A stretch of DNA of 64,000 bases from an uncultured Polaribacter sp. (GTDB lineage: Bacteria > Bacteroidota > Bacteroidia > Flavobacteriales > Flavobacteriaceae), in the NCBI GenBank assembly GCA_943788865.1, contig CALSRX010000004.1, positions 1 through 64,000 on the forward strand. The letters run 5' to 3'. Both the position numbers and the translations under genes were made by a program. Positions 37,036 through 45,891 of the stretch are shown here, piece after piece (the first letter of the stretch is position 1; every line of letters starts with the position of its first letter). Under the pieces are notes generated by a model. It did not search any database, was not told the DNA's origin, and saw only the letters and a program-made list of their open reading frames with translations.

Positions 37036-37716
37036 ATGGATTTTTACGACATAAAAAATGCAATACTATTTGGGTTCTTTCTTTCTTTTATGATTGGCCC
37101 TGTATTTTTTATGTTGATACAAACAAGCATTTTAAAAGGTGCAAGAGCTGCAATAATGTTTAACCTAGGTGTTATCTTTGGGGATGTTGCATTTATTGTG
37201 ATTGCTTATTTAGGGAGTAGACACTTATTAGAAAGAATTAAAGACGACCCAAGGTTGTTTTTTATTGGAGGGTTGATTTTGGTAGTTTATGGTCTCATCA
37301 CTTATTTTGATAAATCAAACAAAAAAGAAGTTGAAAACACACCTATTATAGAAATTCCTGTAAGTAACAATTATTTAAAACTTCTTTTTAAAGGATTCTT
37401 TTTAAACTTTATTAATATTGGTGTGCTAGGGTTTTGGCTGGGTTTAATAGTTGTTATTGGACCAACGCTAGACATGAACCCAAATCATATTTTTTGGTAC
37501 TTTACAACAATCATTATTAGTTATTTTATTACTGATTTAGGAAAGATTTTCTTGGCCAAGAAATTAAAAAAGAAGCTAACTGTAAACATAATTTACAGAA
37601 TTAAAAAAACCATGGGTGTTTTGTTAATTATTTTTGGAGTTGGATTAATACTAAAAGGTTTTATCCCTAAAGAAAAATTAAATATAGACAACTTTATAGA
37701 ACGTGTTGAAAAATAA
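37036..37716 (+). CDS. LysE/RhtB family amino-acid exporter
   Basis: 226 residues with about six membrane helices. The N-terminus GFFLSFMIGPVFFMLIQTSILKGARAAIMFNLGVIFGD is characteristic of LysE-type exporters, including the GPVFF and G-x-x-x-GD pattern. These proteins export basic or other amino acids. The substrate cannot be read from the sequence. The gene is 19 nt after the reductase and ends at a strong terminator. Confidence 0.9.
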   Translation: MDFYDIKNAILFGFFLSFMIGPVFFMLIQTSILKGARAAIMFNLGVIFGDVAFIVIAYLGSRHLLERIKDDPRLFFIGGLILVVYGLITYFDKSNKKEVENTPIIEIPVSNNYLKLLFKGFFLNFINIGVLGFWLGLIVVIGPTLDMNPNHIFWYFTTIIISYFITDLGKIFLAKKLKKKLTVNIIYRIKKTMGVLLIIFGVGLILKGFIPKEKLNIDNFIERVEK

Positions 37717-37745
37717 AAAAGCGAGGTAAAAACCTCGCTTTTTTA
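37715..37745 (+). terminator. Bidirectional terminator between the LysE and M1 peptidase genes
   Basis: AAAAGCGAGGT pairs with ACCTCGCTTTT (37717-37742) around an AAAA loop, with A- and T-runs on either side. It serves both convergent genes. Confidence 0.85.
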
Positions 37746-37762
37746 AATTTATAAACTTGAAT

Positions 37763-39637
37763 TTAGTTTTTCATTTTCTTATTCAACGCTTCATAAACAT
37801 TGTTTTCTCTGTCTATATCTGCCATTAATTGAGAAGTATCTATCTCTACTTTTTTAATGTCTTTTGAAACTGAGAAAGAATACGAAGGATAAGACCAAGC
37901 CCAATCATCAATAACTGTAGCGTTTGTTGGTTTGTTTCCTCTCATCATGCGTAATGGAATATTAAAATCTTCTGTTGTTCCATCAGCATACGTTACTGTA
38001 ACATCAATAGGCATCGGCATTTTTCCAATTCGCTCTAATGTAATTTTCTTACCATCAACACTTTGAATTCCGTAATCTATTGTGTGAGTTGTTTGTGCCC
38101 ATTCGTTTAAGTACCAATCTAAATGTAGCCCAGAAACCTTTTCTGCTGTTCTTTTAATATCGTTTGGCGTTGGGTGTTTAAAGCTAAAATCGTTGTAATA
38201 TTTTTTTAATGTTTTCTTTACATTGTCTTCTCCGATTACATAATTCAACTGCGCTAAAAACATACTCCCTTTTGTATAACTAGCAACACTATAAGCAGTA
38301 TTTAAATCAAATCGATCTGAATGTGTAACTAACGGCTCTTCGATACCTTCTTTTACCACATAAAAATATCCACCATAACTTCTTCCTCCAGTAGGTCTTC
38401 CATCACCTCCTCTTAATATTTTATTTGATGCCAATCCAGAAATATACGAAGTAAATCCTTCATCCATCCAAGGGTGTTTACTTTCATTATTCGCTAAAAT
38501 TTGTTGGAACCAAGTGTGTCCCAATTCGTGAATAATTGTTCCAATATTACTTCTTTTTCCTCCTCCTGCAACAAATGTTGCCATAGCATATTCCATTCCT
38601 CCGTCACCAGCTTGAATTACAGAGTATTGTTTCCATGGATATGGTCCAACATTTTCGCTAAAAAACTCCATTGCTTTAGCGGTTAAAGGTTGATTTTTTG
38701 TCCAGTTTTCTTTATTGTAATCTCTGTCTTTATAAAAGAAGTGGATGTCTGGTCCGTTTTCCATTTTATAAATATCGTGCACATATTCATCATCAGCAGC
38801 CCAAGTAAAATCATGTACTCTTTCGGCTTTAAAGTGCCAAGCTAATTTTGGTGTGTCTGGAACATTTAATGGCTTTGTTTTGTCTTCATAACCATGTCCT
38901 ATTTCTTGTGGGTTTTGTAGATTTCCTGTTCCCCCAATGGTGTAATTTCTATCAATTCTAAGTGTTACATCAAAATTTCCCCAAACTCCTTGAAATTCTC
39001 TGGCGATGTATGCATGTGCTTGCCATCCTTCAAAGTCATATTCTGCCATTTTAGGATACCATTGCGCCATAGACATTGCAATATCGTCTCTACTGTTTCT
39101 TCCAGCTCTACGAATATGAACCGGTAATTGCCCATCAAATTCCATGTCAAAAGTTACATTAGATCCAGATTTAATTGGTTCATTTAATGTAACTTCTAAA
39201 ACAGTACCCGCAACTTTAAATTTCACGTCTTTTCCGTTTTGTTTTAACGACTTAATTTTTAAATATCCTATTTCATTAGGTTTTAACATTGCAATTCTAC
39301 TTTTGTAGATTGGTTTTTCTCTAGTTCCTTCGTTAATAACCATTCTTCCGTCTGGGTCTCCAATACTTTGCAGACGCGCATCCATTTCGCTTCCTGGTTG
39401 AAAAGCATTGTAATACAAGTGATAATATACGTTGTTTAAATCATCTGGTGAGTTGTTTGTATAGACTAACTTTTGAGTTCCGCTGTATTGAAACTTTTCT
39501 ACATTTACATCAACATCCATTGTATAATCAACATGTTGTTGCCAATACCCATTAGTAGATGAAGTTGAATTTTTTGAGTTTTGTGCACAAGAAATCATTA
39601 GTGAAAATGATAGCGCAACTAGAAAAACTTTTTTCAT
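37763..39637 (-). CDS. M1 family aminopeptidase lipoprotein
   Basis: 624 residues. MKKVFLVALSFSLMISC is a lipoprotein signal (Cys17). The M1 zinc site is intact: HELGHTWFQQ (HExxH) followed by ESKHPWMDEGFTSYISG, which supplies the third zinc ligand Glu. The exopeptidase GxMEN motif appears as GDGGMEYAMA, with Glu retained. The N-terminal beta domain (VDYTMDVDVNVEKFQYSGTQKLVYTNNS) is typical. It should act in the periplasm or on the outer face, trimming peptides for uptake. Confidence 0.93.
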   Translation of the reverse strand: MKKVFLVALSFSLMISCAQNSKNSTSSTNGYWQQHVDYTMDVDVNVEKFQYSGTQKLVYTNNSPDDLNNVYYHLYYNAFQPGSEMDARLQSIGDPDGRMVINEGTREKPIYKSRIAMLKPNEIGYLKIKSLKQNGKDVKFKVAGTVLEVTLNEPIKSGSNVTFDMEFDGQLPVHIRRAGRNSRDDIAMSMAQWYPKMAEYDFEGWQAHAYIAREFQGVWGNFDVTLRIDRNYTIGGTGNLQNPQEIGHGYEDKTKPLNVPDTPKLAWHFKAERVHDFTWAADDEYVHDIYKMENGPDIHFFYKDRDYNKENWTKNQPLTAKAMEFFSENVGPYPWKQYSVIQAGDGGMEYAMATFVAGGGKRSNIGTIIHELGHTWFQQILANNESKHPWMDEGFTSYISGLASNKILRGGDGRPTGGRSYGGYFYVVKEGIEEPLVTHSDRFDLNTAYSVASYTKGSMFLAQLNYVIGEDNVKKTLKKYYNDFSFKHPTPNDIKRTAEKVSGLHLDWYLNEWAQTTHTIDYGIQSVDGKKITLERIGKMPMPIDVTVTYADGTTEDFNIPLRMMRGNKPTNATVIDDWAWSYPSYSFSVSKDIKKVEIDTSQLMADIDRENNVYEALNKKMKN

Positions 39638-39734
39638 GATAATATTAATTTTATTTGGTTTGTGATCTCTTTTTAAGAAAGCATCTGTAAATCTAATGCT
39701 CTTTTTTTATATATACTAATTCGGTATACAAGGA

Positions 39735-41372
39735 TTATTTTCCATTTACCATTCGGTCTGCTATTTTTAGCGCGTTGTATGCATTGACAATTCTTCCGGT
39801 AACGGATAATTCAGAAAAAGGAACTTTTTCTCCTGTTGGATTATCTTGAGAAAAGGAACCTGGCTTTATTACCTCTAAATCTATTTTAGTTCCAGAGTTC
39901 ATAATAATATGTTTTACTTGTTTTGCAGACAATTTAGGATAGTACGAACGGATTAAAGCAGCAACACCCGCTGTTGCTGGAGCCGCCATTGACGTCCCAT
40001 TAAAATATTCGTATTCATTTTCTGGAACTGTAGAATAAATTTGAACTCCAGGTGCAAAAATATCAACATTAATTTTTCCATAATTGGTAAAATCCGCAGG
40101 TAAATTCTCGTTGTAATCAGAGCTCATTGCTCCAATAGTAATTACATTATCAACAAATTCTGTCTTTAAATCTTTTGAATCGTTCGGAAAGGTTTTTTTT
40201 ACGTCGATGTTTTTTGCATCATTTCCAGCTGCATTTACAATTAAAACATCTTTTTCTGCGGCATATTTTATAGCTTCAAAAACCCATTCTTTGTTTGGTG
40301 AATACGATTTTCCAAAACTTGTATTGATCACTTTTGCGCCATTATCTACCGCATATCTAATAGCCAATGCAACATCTTTGTCATATTCATCTCCATCAGG
40401 AACTGTTCTTACAGCCATGATTTTAACATTATTTGCAACGCCGTTCATTCCGATTCCATTGTTTCTTACAGCTGCAATTATACCTGAAACATGTGTGCCA
40501 TGTGCTTCTTCTTTTGTGGTATGTCCTGTTTTGTTATCGCCATAAAATTTTATTGAAAAATTTTGAGCATTATCTCCTAGAGCTTTTCTATAATCTGTTT
40601 TTAGATTATCACCACTCATTAGGTCTTCTGCATTTTTAATTTCTTTCTTGATTTCTGTTATTGCTTGACTAAGAGAGTTCAGTCCAAGACCAAACATCTG
40701 TTTTGCAATATTTACACTTTGCATTAAACCCGGGTTGTCTGATTTGATAGTGTTTAAATCTTCTAGGGTGTATGTTTTCTTTTTTAAATGATCTGTTATC
40801 GTTTTGTCTGCAAATTGAACTGCTTGTAAAATCTGATTAAATCTAAACTTGTTTGCAGATGCTTCTTTGGTTTTTTTATCCTGAGCTTCTTTTATTGATT
40901 TATACGTAGCTTCATCTACTAACTTAGGATTTTTAAGAATTCTCTCTACCTCTGCATTTTCTTTAAAAATTGGCCCTAGAAAATTCCATCCGTTAATGTC
41001 ATCTACATACCCGTTTTTATCATCGTCTTTTCCGTTATTCGGAATTTCTTTTTTGTTAACCCAAGCAACCGCGCTTAAATCTTCGTGTTTTAAATCTGTT
41101 CCAGAATCTACTACTCCTACAATTACTTCAACTCCTTTTTTCCCTTTTAAAAAAGCATATGCTTTTTCAATGCTCATTCCTGGAATGGTGTCTGTAGCTA
41201 GGTCAGCATGACCCCAAGTTTGTTTTTGAGTTTTTGTTAATGGCGCTTTTTTTGCTGATATGATTACAGCATTATTTGTTCCTAAAGGAACAGGGATTGT
41301 GTTTATTGTTTTACATCCTGTTAATAGTATAGCAACTACACTTGCAAAATAAAGTGGTTTTAAAAATTTCAT
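39735..41372 (-). CDS. S8 family subtilisin-like serine peptidase lipoprotein
   Basis: 545 residues with the lipoprotein signal MKFLKPLYFASVVAILLTGC (Cys20). The catalytic triad lies in VGVVDSGTDLKHEDL (Asp), EEAHGTHVSGIIAAV (His) and YFNGTSMAAPATAGVAAL (Ser). A helical insert of about 120 residues separates Asp and His, longer than in subtilisin. No type IX C-terminal sorting domain is present, so it is probably membrane-anchored by its lipid and not released. It lies near the M1 peptidase on the same strand, suggesting a joint role in peptide breakdown. Confidence 0.93.
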   Translation of the reverse strand: MKFLKPLYFASVVAILLTGCKTINTIPVPLGTNNAVIISAKKAPLTKTQKQTWGHADLATDTIPGMSIEKAYAFLKGKKGVEVIVGVVDSGTDLKHEDLSAVAWVNKKEIPNNGKDDDKNGYVDDINGWNFLGPIFKENAEVERILKNPKLVDEATYKSIKEAQDKKTKEASANKFRFNQILQAVQFADKTITDHLKKKTYTLEDLNTIKSDNPGLMQSVNIAKQMFGLGLNSLSQAITEIKKEIKNAEDLMSGDNLKTDYRKALGDNAQNFSIKFYGDNKTGHTTKEEAHGTHVSGIIAAVRNNGIGMNGVANNVKIMAVRTVPDGDEYDKDVALAIRYAVDNGAKVINTSFGKSYSPNKEWVFEAIKYAAEKDVLIVNAAGNDAKNIDVKKTFPNDSKDLKTEFVDNVITIGAMSSDYNENLPADFTNYGKINVDIFAPGVQIYSTVPENEYEYFNGTSMAAPATAGVAALIRSYYPKLSAKQVKHIIMNSGTKIDLEVIKPGSFSQDNPTGEKVPFSELSVTGRIVNAYNALKIADRMVNGK

Positions 41373-41387
41373 CTTTTTCTCTCTTTT

Positions 41388-42230
41388 CTAATTAAATATT
41401 TCCGAAAACTTAAAGGTATCTTTAAGCTGTACTCCTTTTTCTGTATGCTTTAACGTACAAAGTTCTGTGGAAGCATCATGCTCTAAGAATAAAAAATATT
41501 CGTTATCTGCAGCTTCATTTAAAAATTGTGCTTTTTCTTTAATGGTTAACAAAGGTCTTGTATCATAACCCATCACATAAGGCAGAGGAATGTGTCCTGT
41601 TGTAGGCAATAAATCTGCCATAAAAACAACTGTTTTTCCTTGATATGCTATTTTAGGGAGCATTTGTTTTTCTGTATGGCCATCCATATACAACACCTCA
41701 AAACCAACATCTTTAATGCCGTTTTTAATAAAGTTTAATTGTCCGTTTTCTTTTATTGGCTGAATGTTTTCAGTTAAAAAAGAGGCTTTCTCTCTTGGAT
41801 TGGGAATTGTTGCCCATTTCCAATGTTCTTCATTAGACCATACTTTTGCGTTTTTAAACGCTGGCATAAACCCCGTTTTGTCCTTATTCCATTGGATTAC
41901 ACCTCCGCAATGATCAAAGTGCAAATGTGTTAAAAATACATCTGTAATATCATCTCTATGAAATCCAAGTTTTGCTAAAGAAGCATCAAGTGAAAAATCT
42001 CCATACAAGTAATAATATCCAAAAAACTTTTCTGTTTGCTTAGCTCCAAGTCCCGTATCAACCAATGTTAATCTATCTCCGTCTTCTATAAGCATACAAC
42101 GCATGCTCATAGAGATTAAGTTATTCGCATCTGCCGGATTTGTTCTTTGCCAAATAGACTTCGGAACAACACCAAACATAGCTCCGCCATCAAGCTTAAA
42201 ATTTCCAGTTTCTATTGGGTATACTTTCAT
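41388..42230 (-). CDS. Metallo-beta-lactamase-fold hydrolase
   Basis: 280 residues from the ATG at 42230 (MKVYPIETGNFKLDGGAMFG); the frame to 42278 adds an unlikely hydrophobic start. The zinc motif THLHFDHCGG, the later MDGHTEKQMLP and the LVDTGLG start of the fold are present. Family members include lactonases and other hydrolases, and the GGAMFGVVPKSIW start resembles quorum-quenching-type lactonases in outline only. No signal peptide is seen. The promoter region has CATCTTTG 5 nt before the ATG, one base off consensus. Confidence 0.88.
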   Translation of the reverse strand: MKVYPIETGNFKLDGGAMFGVVPKSIWQRTNPADANNLISMSMRCMLIEDGDRLTLVDTGLGAKQTEKFFGYYYLYGDFSLDASLAKLGFHRDDITDVFLTHLHFDHCGGVIQWNKDKTGFMPAFKNAKVWSNEEHWKWATIPNPREKASFLTENIQPIKENGQLNFIKNGIKDVGFEVLYMDGHTEKQMLPKIAYQGKTVVFMADLLPTTGHIPLPYVMGYDTRPLLTIKEKAQFLNEAADNEYFLFLEHDASTELCTLKHTEKGVQLKDTFKFSEIFN

Positions 42231-42318
42231 AAAAACAAAGATGCAGAAAAAAGAGTAATTTTTTGTTAATGAAAACAAAAAATAACCTATAATTTATAAG
42301 AGTTTTAAAGTTTTTGAG

Positions 42319-43968
42319 CTATGCAAAATAAATATAAATTCCTATTACAAAAAGACAAATTGCTATTCCTACTTTTTGGGTGTGTTGCCAAGGGGTAATA
42401 TCTACTTGTTTTGTGTTTTCTTGTACAAATGCTTCTTTTCTTGGTTTTAACTTTCCAATTATGATCATAATAACAATATTTAACACAAATAAAATGGCCA
42501 TAATGTCTAAAAAGTGTGGGTATGCATTTGCTTTAATCAAAGCTAATTCTGATGCGTTTGTTATGCCGCTAGAGGATGCTTTTTCAAGTGCTGAATTAAT
42601 AAAATAGGGCTGTAAAAAGAATTGGCTTGTTATGTATAAAAAACAACCAGAAAGCAATCCTATTTTTGCTGCTACTGCAGGAACTCGTTTTGTTAAATAA
42701 CCAACAACAATTATGGTTAAAATAGGAATGCTATAAATTCCGTTTATTTCTTGTAAATATGCAAACAAGCTACCCGCATTGGCTATCATGGGTGCAATAA
42801 ACATTGAAGCGATTGCCAAAACAACACCAAATAGTTTCCCATATTTAACAACTGTTTTTTCAGCTGCTTCTTTATTAATGTGTTGCTTGTATATGTCTAT
42901 TCCAAACAACGTTACAGAACTGTTTAAAACACTATTAAATGAGCTCAGTATTGCTCCGAATAAAACAGCAGCAAAAAAGCCTAATAATGAGGGTGGTAAA
43001 ACTTTGTTCACCAACATGGGATATGCGTCATCTGCATTTTCCAAACCTCCGTTAAACATGTGAAATGCAATCAATCCTGGTAAAACAACAATAATTGGCC
43101 CTAATATTTTTATAAATGAAGCGAGTAATAATCCTTTCTGTCCTTCTGCTAAATTTTTTGCCCCTAGTGCTCGTTGAATAATTTGTTGATTTGTTCCCCA
43201 GTAAAACAATTGAACCAACATCATTCCAGTAAAAATAGTATAAAAAGGCACAGGGTCTGTTGGTCCACCCATTGATTTAAATTTATCTGGATGCTCTGTG
43301 ACTATAACAGAAAGTCCATCAAGCATGCTTCCATCTCCAATCATAATTAACCCAAAAACAGGAATCATAATTCCACCTATTAGTAACCCTATGGCATTAA
43401 TTGAATCAGAAATAGCAACTGCTTTTAAGCCTCCTAAAACTGCATAAATAGAGCCAATAATTCCAATTCCCCAAACACAAATCCAAATGGACTGTGTTTG
43501 ACTTACATTTAATAATTCTGGCACATTAAACATACCGCTGATAGCTAGTGCTCCAGAGTATAAAATTACTGGTAATAAAACCACTACATATCCAGATAAA
43601 AACAAGCCAGAAGTAAGTGTTTTTGTTGTTGTATCAAATCTTTTTGCTAAAAATCCAGGAACCGTTGTTAAGCCCCCTTTTAAATATCTTGGAAGTAAAA
43701 ATATAGCCGTTGCTATCATGGCAATTGCCGCTAATGTTTCCCAAACCATAACAGATAAACCGCTTTGATATGCAGACCCATTTAACCCTACTATTTGCTC
43801 TGTAGATAAATTGGTTAATAAAAGTGATCCTGCGATTACTCCTGCTGTTAAACTTCTTCCCCCTAAAAAATAACCATCTGAAGTAGATTCGTTTGTGTTA
43901 CGAGTAGCGAAGTAAGAAATAACGGCAACTAGGACTGTAAATCCTACAAATGAAAGAATGCTTAACAT
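42319..43968 (-). CDS. Sodium:solute symporter (SSS family)
   Basis: 549 residues with about 14 membrane helices. The family signature regions ATRNTNESTSDGYFLGGRSLTAGVIAGSLLLTNLSTEQIVG, GGLKAVAISDSINAIGLLIGG and YWGTNQQIIQRALGAKNLAEGQKG match sodium/glucose-type cotransporters (SglT-like). The substrate is probably a sugar or similar solute. It lies alone, with 407 bp free upstream. Confidence 0.93.
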   Translation of the reverse strand: MLSILSFVGFTVLVAVISYFATRNTNESTSDGYFLGGRSLTAGVIAGSLLLTNLSTEQIVGLNGSAYQSGLSVMVWETLAAIAMIATAIFLLPRYLKGGLTTVPGFLAKRFDTTTKTLTSGLFLSGYVVVLLPVILYSGALAISGMFNVPELLNVSQTQSIWICVWGIGIIGSIYAVLGGLKAVAISDSINAIGLLIGGIMIPVFGLIMIGDGSMLDGLSVIVTEHPDKFKSMGGPTDPVPFYTIFTGMMLVQLFYWGTNQQIIQRALGAKNLAEGQKGLLLASFIKILGPIIVVLPGLIAFHMFNGGLENADDAYPMLVNKVLPPSLLGFFAAVLFGAILSSFNSVLNSSVTLFGIDIYKQHINKEAAEKTVVKYGKLFGVVLAIASMFIAPMIANAGSLFAYLQEINGIYSIPILTIIVVGYLTKRVPAVAAKIGLLSGCFLYITSQFFLQPYFINSALEKASSSGITNASELALIKANAYPHFLDIMAILFVLNIVIMIIIGKLKPRKEAFVQENTKQVDITPWQHTQKVGIAICLFVIGIYIYFA

Positions 43969-44375
43969 ATTCGTTTTTTTGTTGTTTGGTTACGAATGTA
44001 AATAAATTTGAGGAAAAGGAGGATTAAAGAGGTATTTCATGTGAAATTTTTGTTTTGCTGATTCTTCTTAAAAAGCATAAAAACAAAATCACACTGTATT
44101 AAAAAACCTATTTCGCCCTCCCAAAATTTGTATTCTTTGATTTAAGGAATTTTGCTCCTGTTTATCTTTTTTTATAAAACTAAAAAAAAATTACATACTC
44201 TCTTTTTTAATTAATAGTTTCAAAAACAATTATAAACATTTGAAATCATGAATAATTTTCAATTGGTTGACTAAATGTTGACTAGAAAAAATCTCAAACA
44301 ACACATAAATCGTACATATTATAAAACAACAAAACCTCAACTCACTTATTATTAGCTTATTAAGGTTTTTTAAAG
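43969..44375. other. 407-bp gap upstream of the symporter, no gene seen
   Basis: Very AT-rich. There is no open frame of convincing composition and no TAnnTTTG match in the right place. AAAACCT (44331-44337) can pair with AGGTTTT (44363-44369) and may be a weak terminator for the tRNA on the minus strand. The rest should hold the symporter promoter, which I could not identify. Confidence 0.5.
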
Positions 44376-44446
44376 AGGTGTCGAGCGGATTCGAACCGCT
44401 GTAGATGGTGTTGCAGACCACTGCCTAGCCACTCGGCCACGACACC
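44376..44446 (-). tRNA. tRNA-Cys (GCA)
   Basis: On the minus strand GGTGTCG (44446-44440) pairs with CGACACC (44383-44377). The anticodon loop CTGCAAC gives anticodon GCA. The T arm reads GCGGTTCGAATCCGC. At 71 nt it is the usual tRNA-Cys length, and CCA is not encoded. Confidence 0.95.
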
Positions 44447-44494
44447 TTTTGCGTTGGCAAATTTAAGGAAAAATCCTGTTTAGGCAAGGTTTTT

Positions 44495-44857
44495 TTATGC
44501 TTTCCTTTTTTTTGTTAAAATAATTTTTACATCTTCTACGTTGCCTCCAATTGGTGGGTTTATTTTTGCAACAGAAATTGTTGCTTTTTTAACCAAGTGA
44601 AGTTCTCTAAAGATTCTGTCCATAATTCTTTGAGCAACATGCTCTAAAAGCTTAGACCTTGTTGCCATTTCTTCTTTTACAATAAAATTTAAATGAACAT
44701 AATCTACTGTATCAATTAAATCATCTGTTGTTGAAGATTTTTGTAAATTTGCTTTGATTTCAATATCAACTCTGTATTCAGAGCCTATTTTTGCTTCTTC
44801 ATCCAAACACCCATGAAAGGCATAAATTTTGATGTTGTTTACTTGAATAATTCCCAT
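44495..44857 (-). CDS. folB: Dihydroneopterin aldolase
   Basis: 120 residues. FolB splits dihydroneopterin to 6-hydroxymethyl-dihydropterin in folate synthesis. The N-terminus GIIQVNNIKIYAFHGCLDEEAKIGSEYRVDI is characteristic, including YAFHGCLDEE with its active-site Glu, and SKLLEHVAQRIMDRIF and SVAKINPPIGGNVEDVKI (Lys active site) follow. A TACTTTTG element ends 4 nt before the ATG, indicating a leaderless mRNA. Confidence 0.95.
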   Translation of the reverse strand: MGIIQVNNIKIYAFHGCLDEEAKIGSEYRVDIEIKANLQKSSTTDDLIDTVDYVHLNFIVKEEMATRSKLLEHVAQRIMDRIFRELHLVKKATISVAKINPPIGGNVEDVKIILTKKRKA

Positions 44858-44861
44858 AGCA

Positions 44862-44869
44862 CAAAAGTA
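44862..44869 (-). promoter_or_regulatory. -7 promoter element giving a leaderless folB transcript
   Basis: On the minus strand this reads TACTTTTG (TAnnTTTG) and is separated from the ATG at 44857 by 4 nt, exactly as at panD. Confidence 0.6.
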
Positions 44870-44915
44870 TTAAAGTTATGGAAGAATTTAGGGTTAAATA
44901 ATTAAAAATAAACAA

Positions 44916-45782
44916 ATGAAATAAATAAAAAAGGTAACTCGTTTATTGCTCCTAGCGGTTATATTTGCAAACTTATCTTCTTGCATCATTAATGATAATA
45001 TTAAAGATTCCACAGCTCCAATCGATCCAGGAAATGACCCGAATTTTCAAATTGTTGCTAATACAGATGATCAATTTAAAGATTTAAACAGAAAAATTAT
45101 TGTTTTCGACATTCCAATTTTTGCATTTAAAACGGTTGAAGATTCAAAATTAATTCATGTAGCAAACATTTTAGCTCAGTATTTAGATAACGATGAAGAT
45201 GGTGTTGTTGATAATTCTACTATTCACAATCAATTAAAATCAGGGATGCCCTTTATTTTTCTATGGAAAACGACCACAGAAAGAGATGCTTTTATTGCTC
45301 CTGGCGGATTTAATGTTTATAGTATTGGTGAAGATTCTATGAATAGCACATGGCATTCAAATGGACATACAGGTGTTTTTGATGGGGCTTTAGAGTCTGT
45401 TTGGGCATTTATTACAAAAAATGGTCATCAAGTTTCATATCCATCAACTTTTAGCGCTCAGGCAACTTCAGAAATTAGCGATGCTATGAATACGGCTCGT
45501 GGAGGCGTTTTTCAAAATCCTCCTGCTAGTTATCCTGCGGGTGCTTGGTATACAAATGCTGACATTACTTGTAACTTTTCTTGTCAAGTAACAACATATA
45601 GTTTTTGGGTGCTTTCATCTATGTTAGGAGCTAATGAAAATCGATTAACTGATATTCAAAATGAATGGACATTAAATACAAGAGCTAAAGTTCAGGCAAC
45701 AGATGTGAAAGCTTGGGCCATCTTTACAAATACCAATTATAAATTACCAAGTGTTTTGCCAGACGGTACTTATAAACACTAA
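44916..45782 (+). CDS. Lipoprotein of unknown function, possible in-frame stop at codon 3
   Basis: The frame is open from 44925 to 45782. The nearest ATG (44916) would read Met-Lys-stop, then the natural-looking signal IKKVTRLLLLAVIFANLSSC. The first usable start without it is a TTG at 44946, which gives a signal lacking the basic N-region (MLLAVIFANLSSC, 13 residues). A single base change or an error at 44922 would explain this. The mature protein has an EF-hand-like calcium loop, LDNDEDGVVDN, and WHSNGHTGVFDGALESVWAF; I do not recognise the family. The gene has a good terminator and normal composition. Confidence 0.65.
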
Positions 45783-45796
45783 ATTATTAAACGCTA

Positions 45797-45836
45797 TAAA
45801 AACCCTTTCACATTCCTTGAAAGGGTTTCTTTTTTA
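45797..45836 (+). terminator. Terminator after the unknown lipoprotein gene
   Basis: AAACCCTTTCA (45800-45810) pairs with TGAAAGGGTTT (45818-45828), followed by a T-run. Confidence 0.85.
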
Positions 45837-45862
45837 ATAGAAACAACCTCAACTATTTTGCT

Positions 45863-45870
45863 TAATTTTG
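45863..45870 (+). promoter_or_regulatory. -7 promoter element for glnS
   Basis: TAATTTTG matches TAnnTTTG and ends 21 nt before the ATG at 45892. Confidence 0.55.
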
Positions 45871-45891
45871 TGGCTTCAATCTTAAGAGAAC

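Noticed and set aside
44230-44421. 63-codon open frame on the minus strand
   Set aside because: It overlaps the tRNA-Cys gene and has no coding character.
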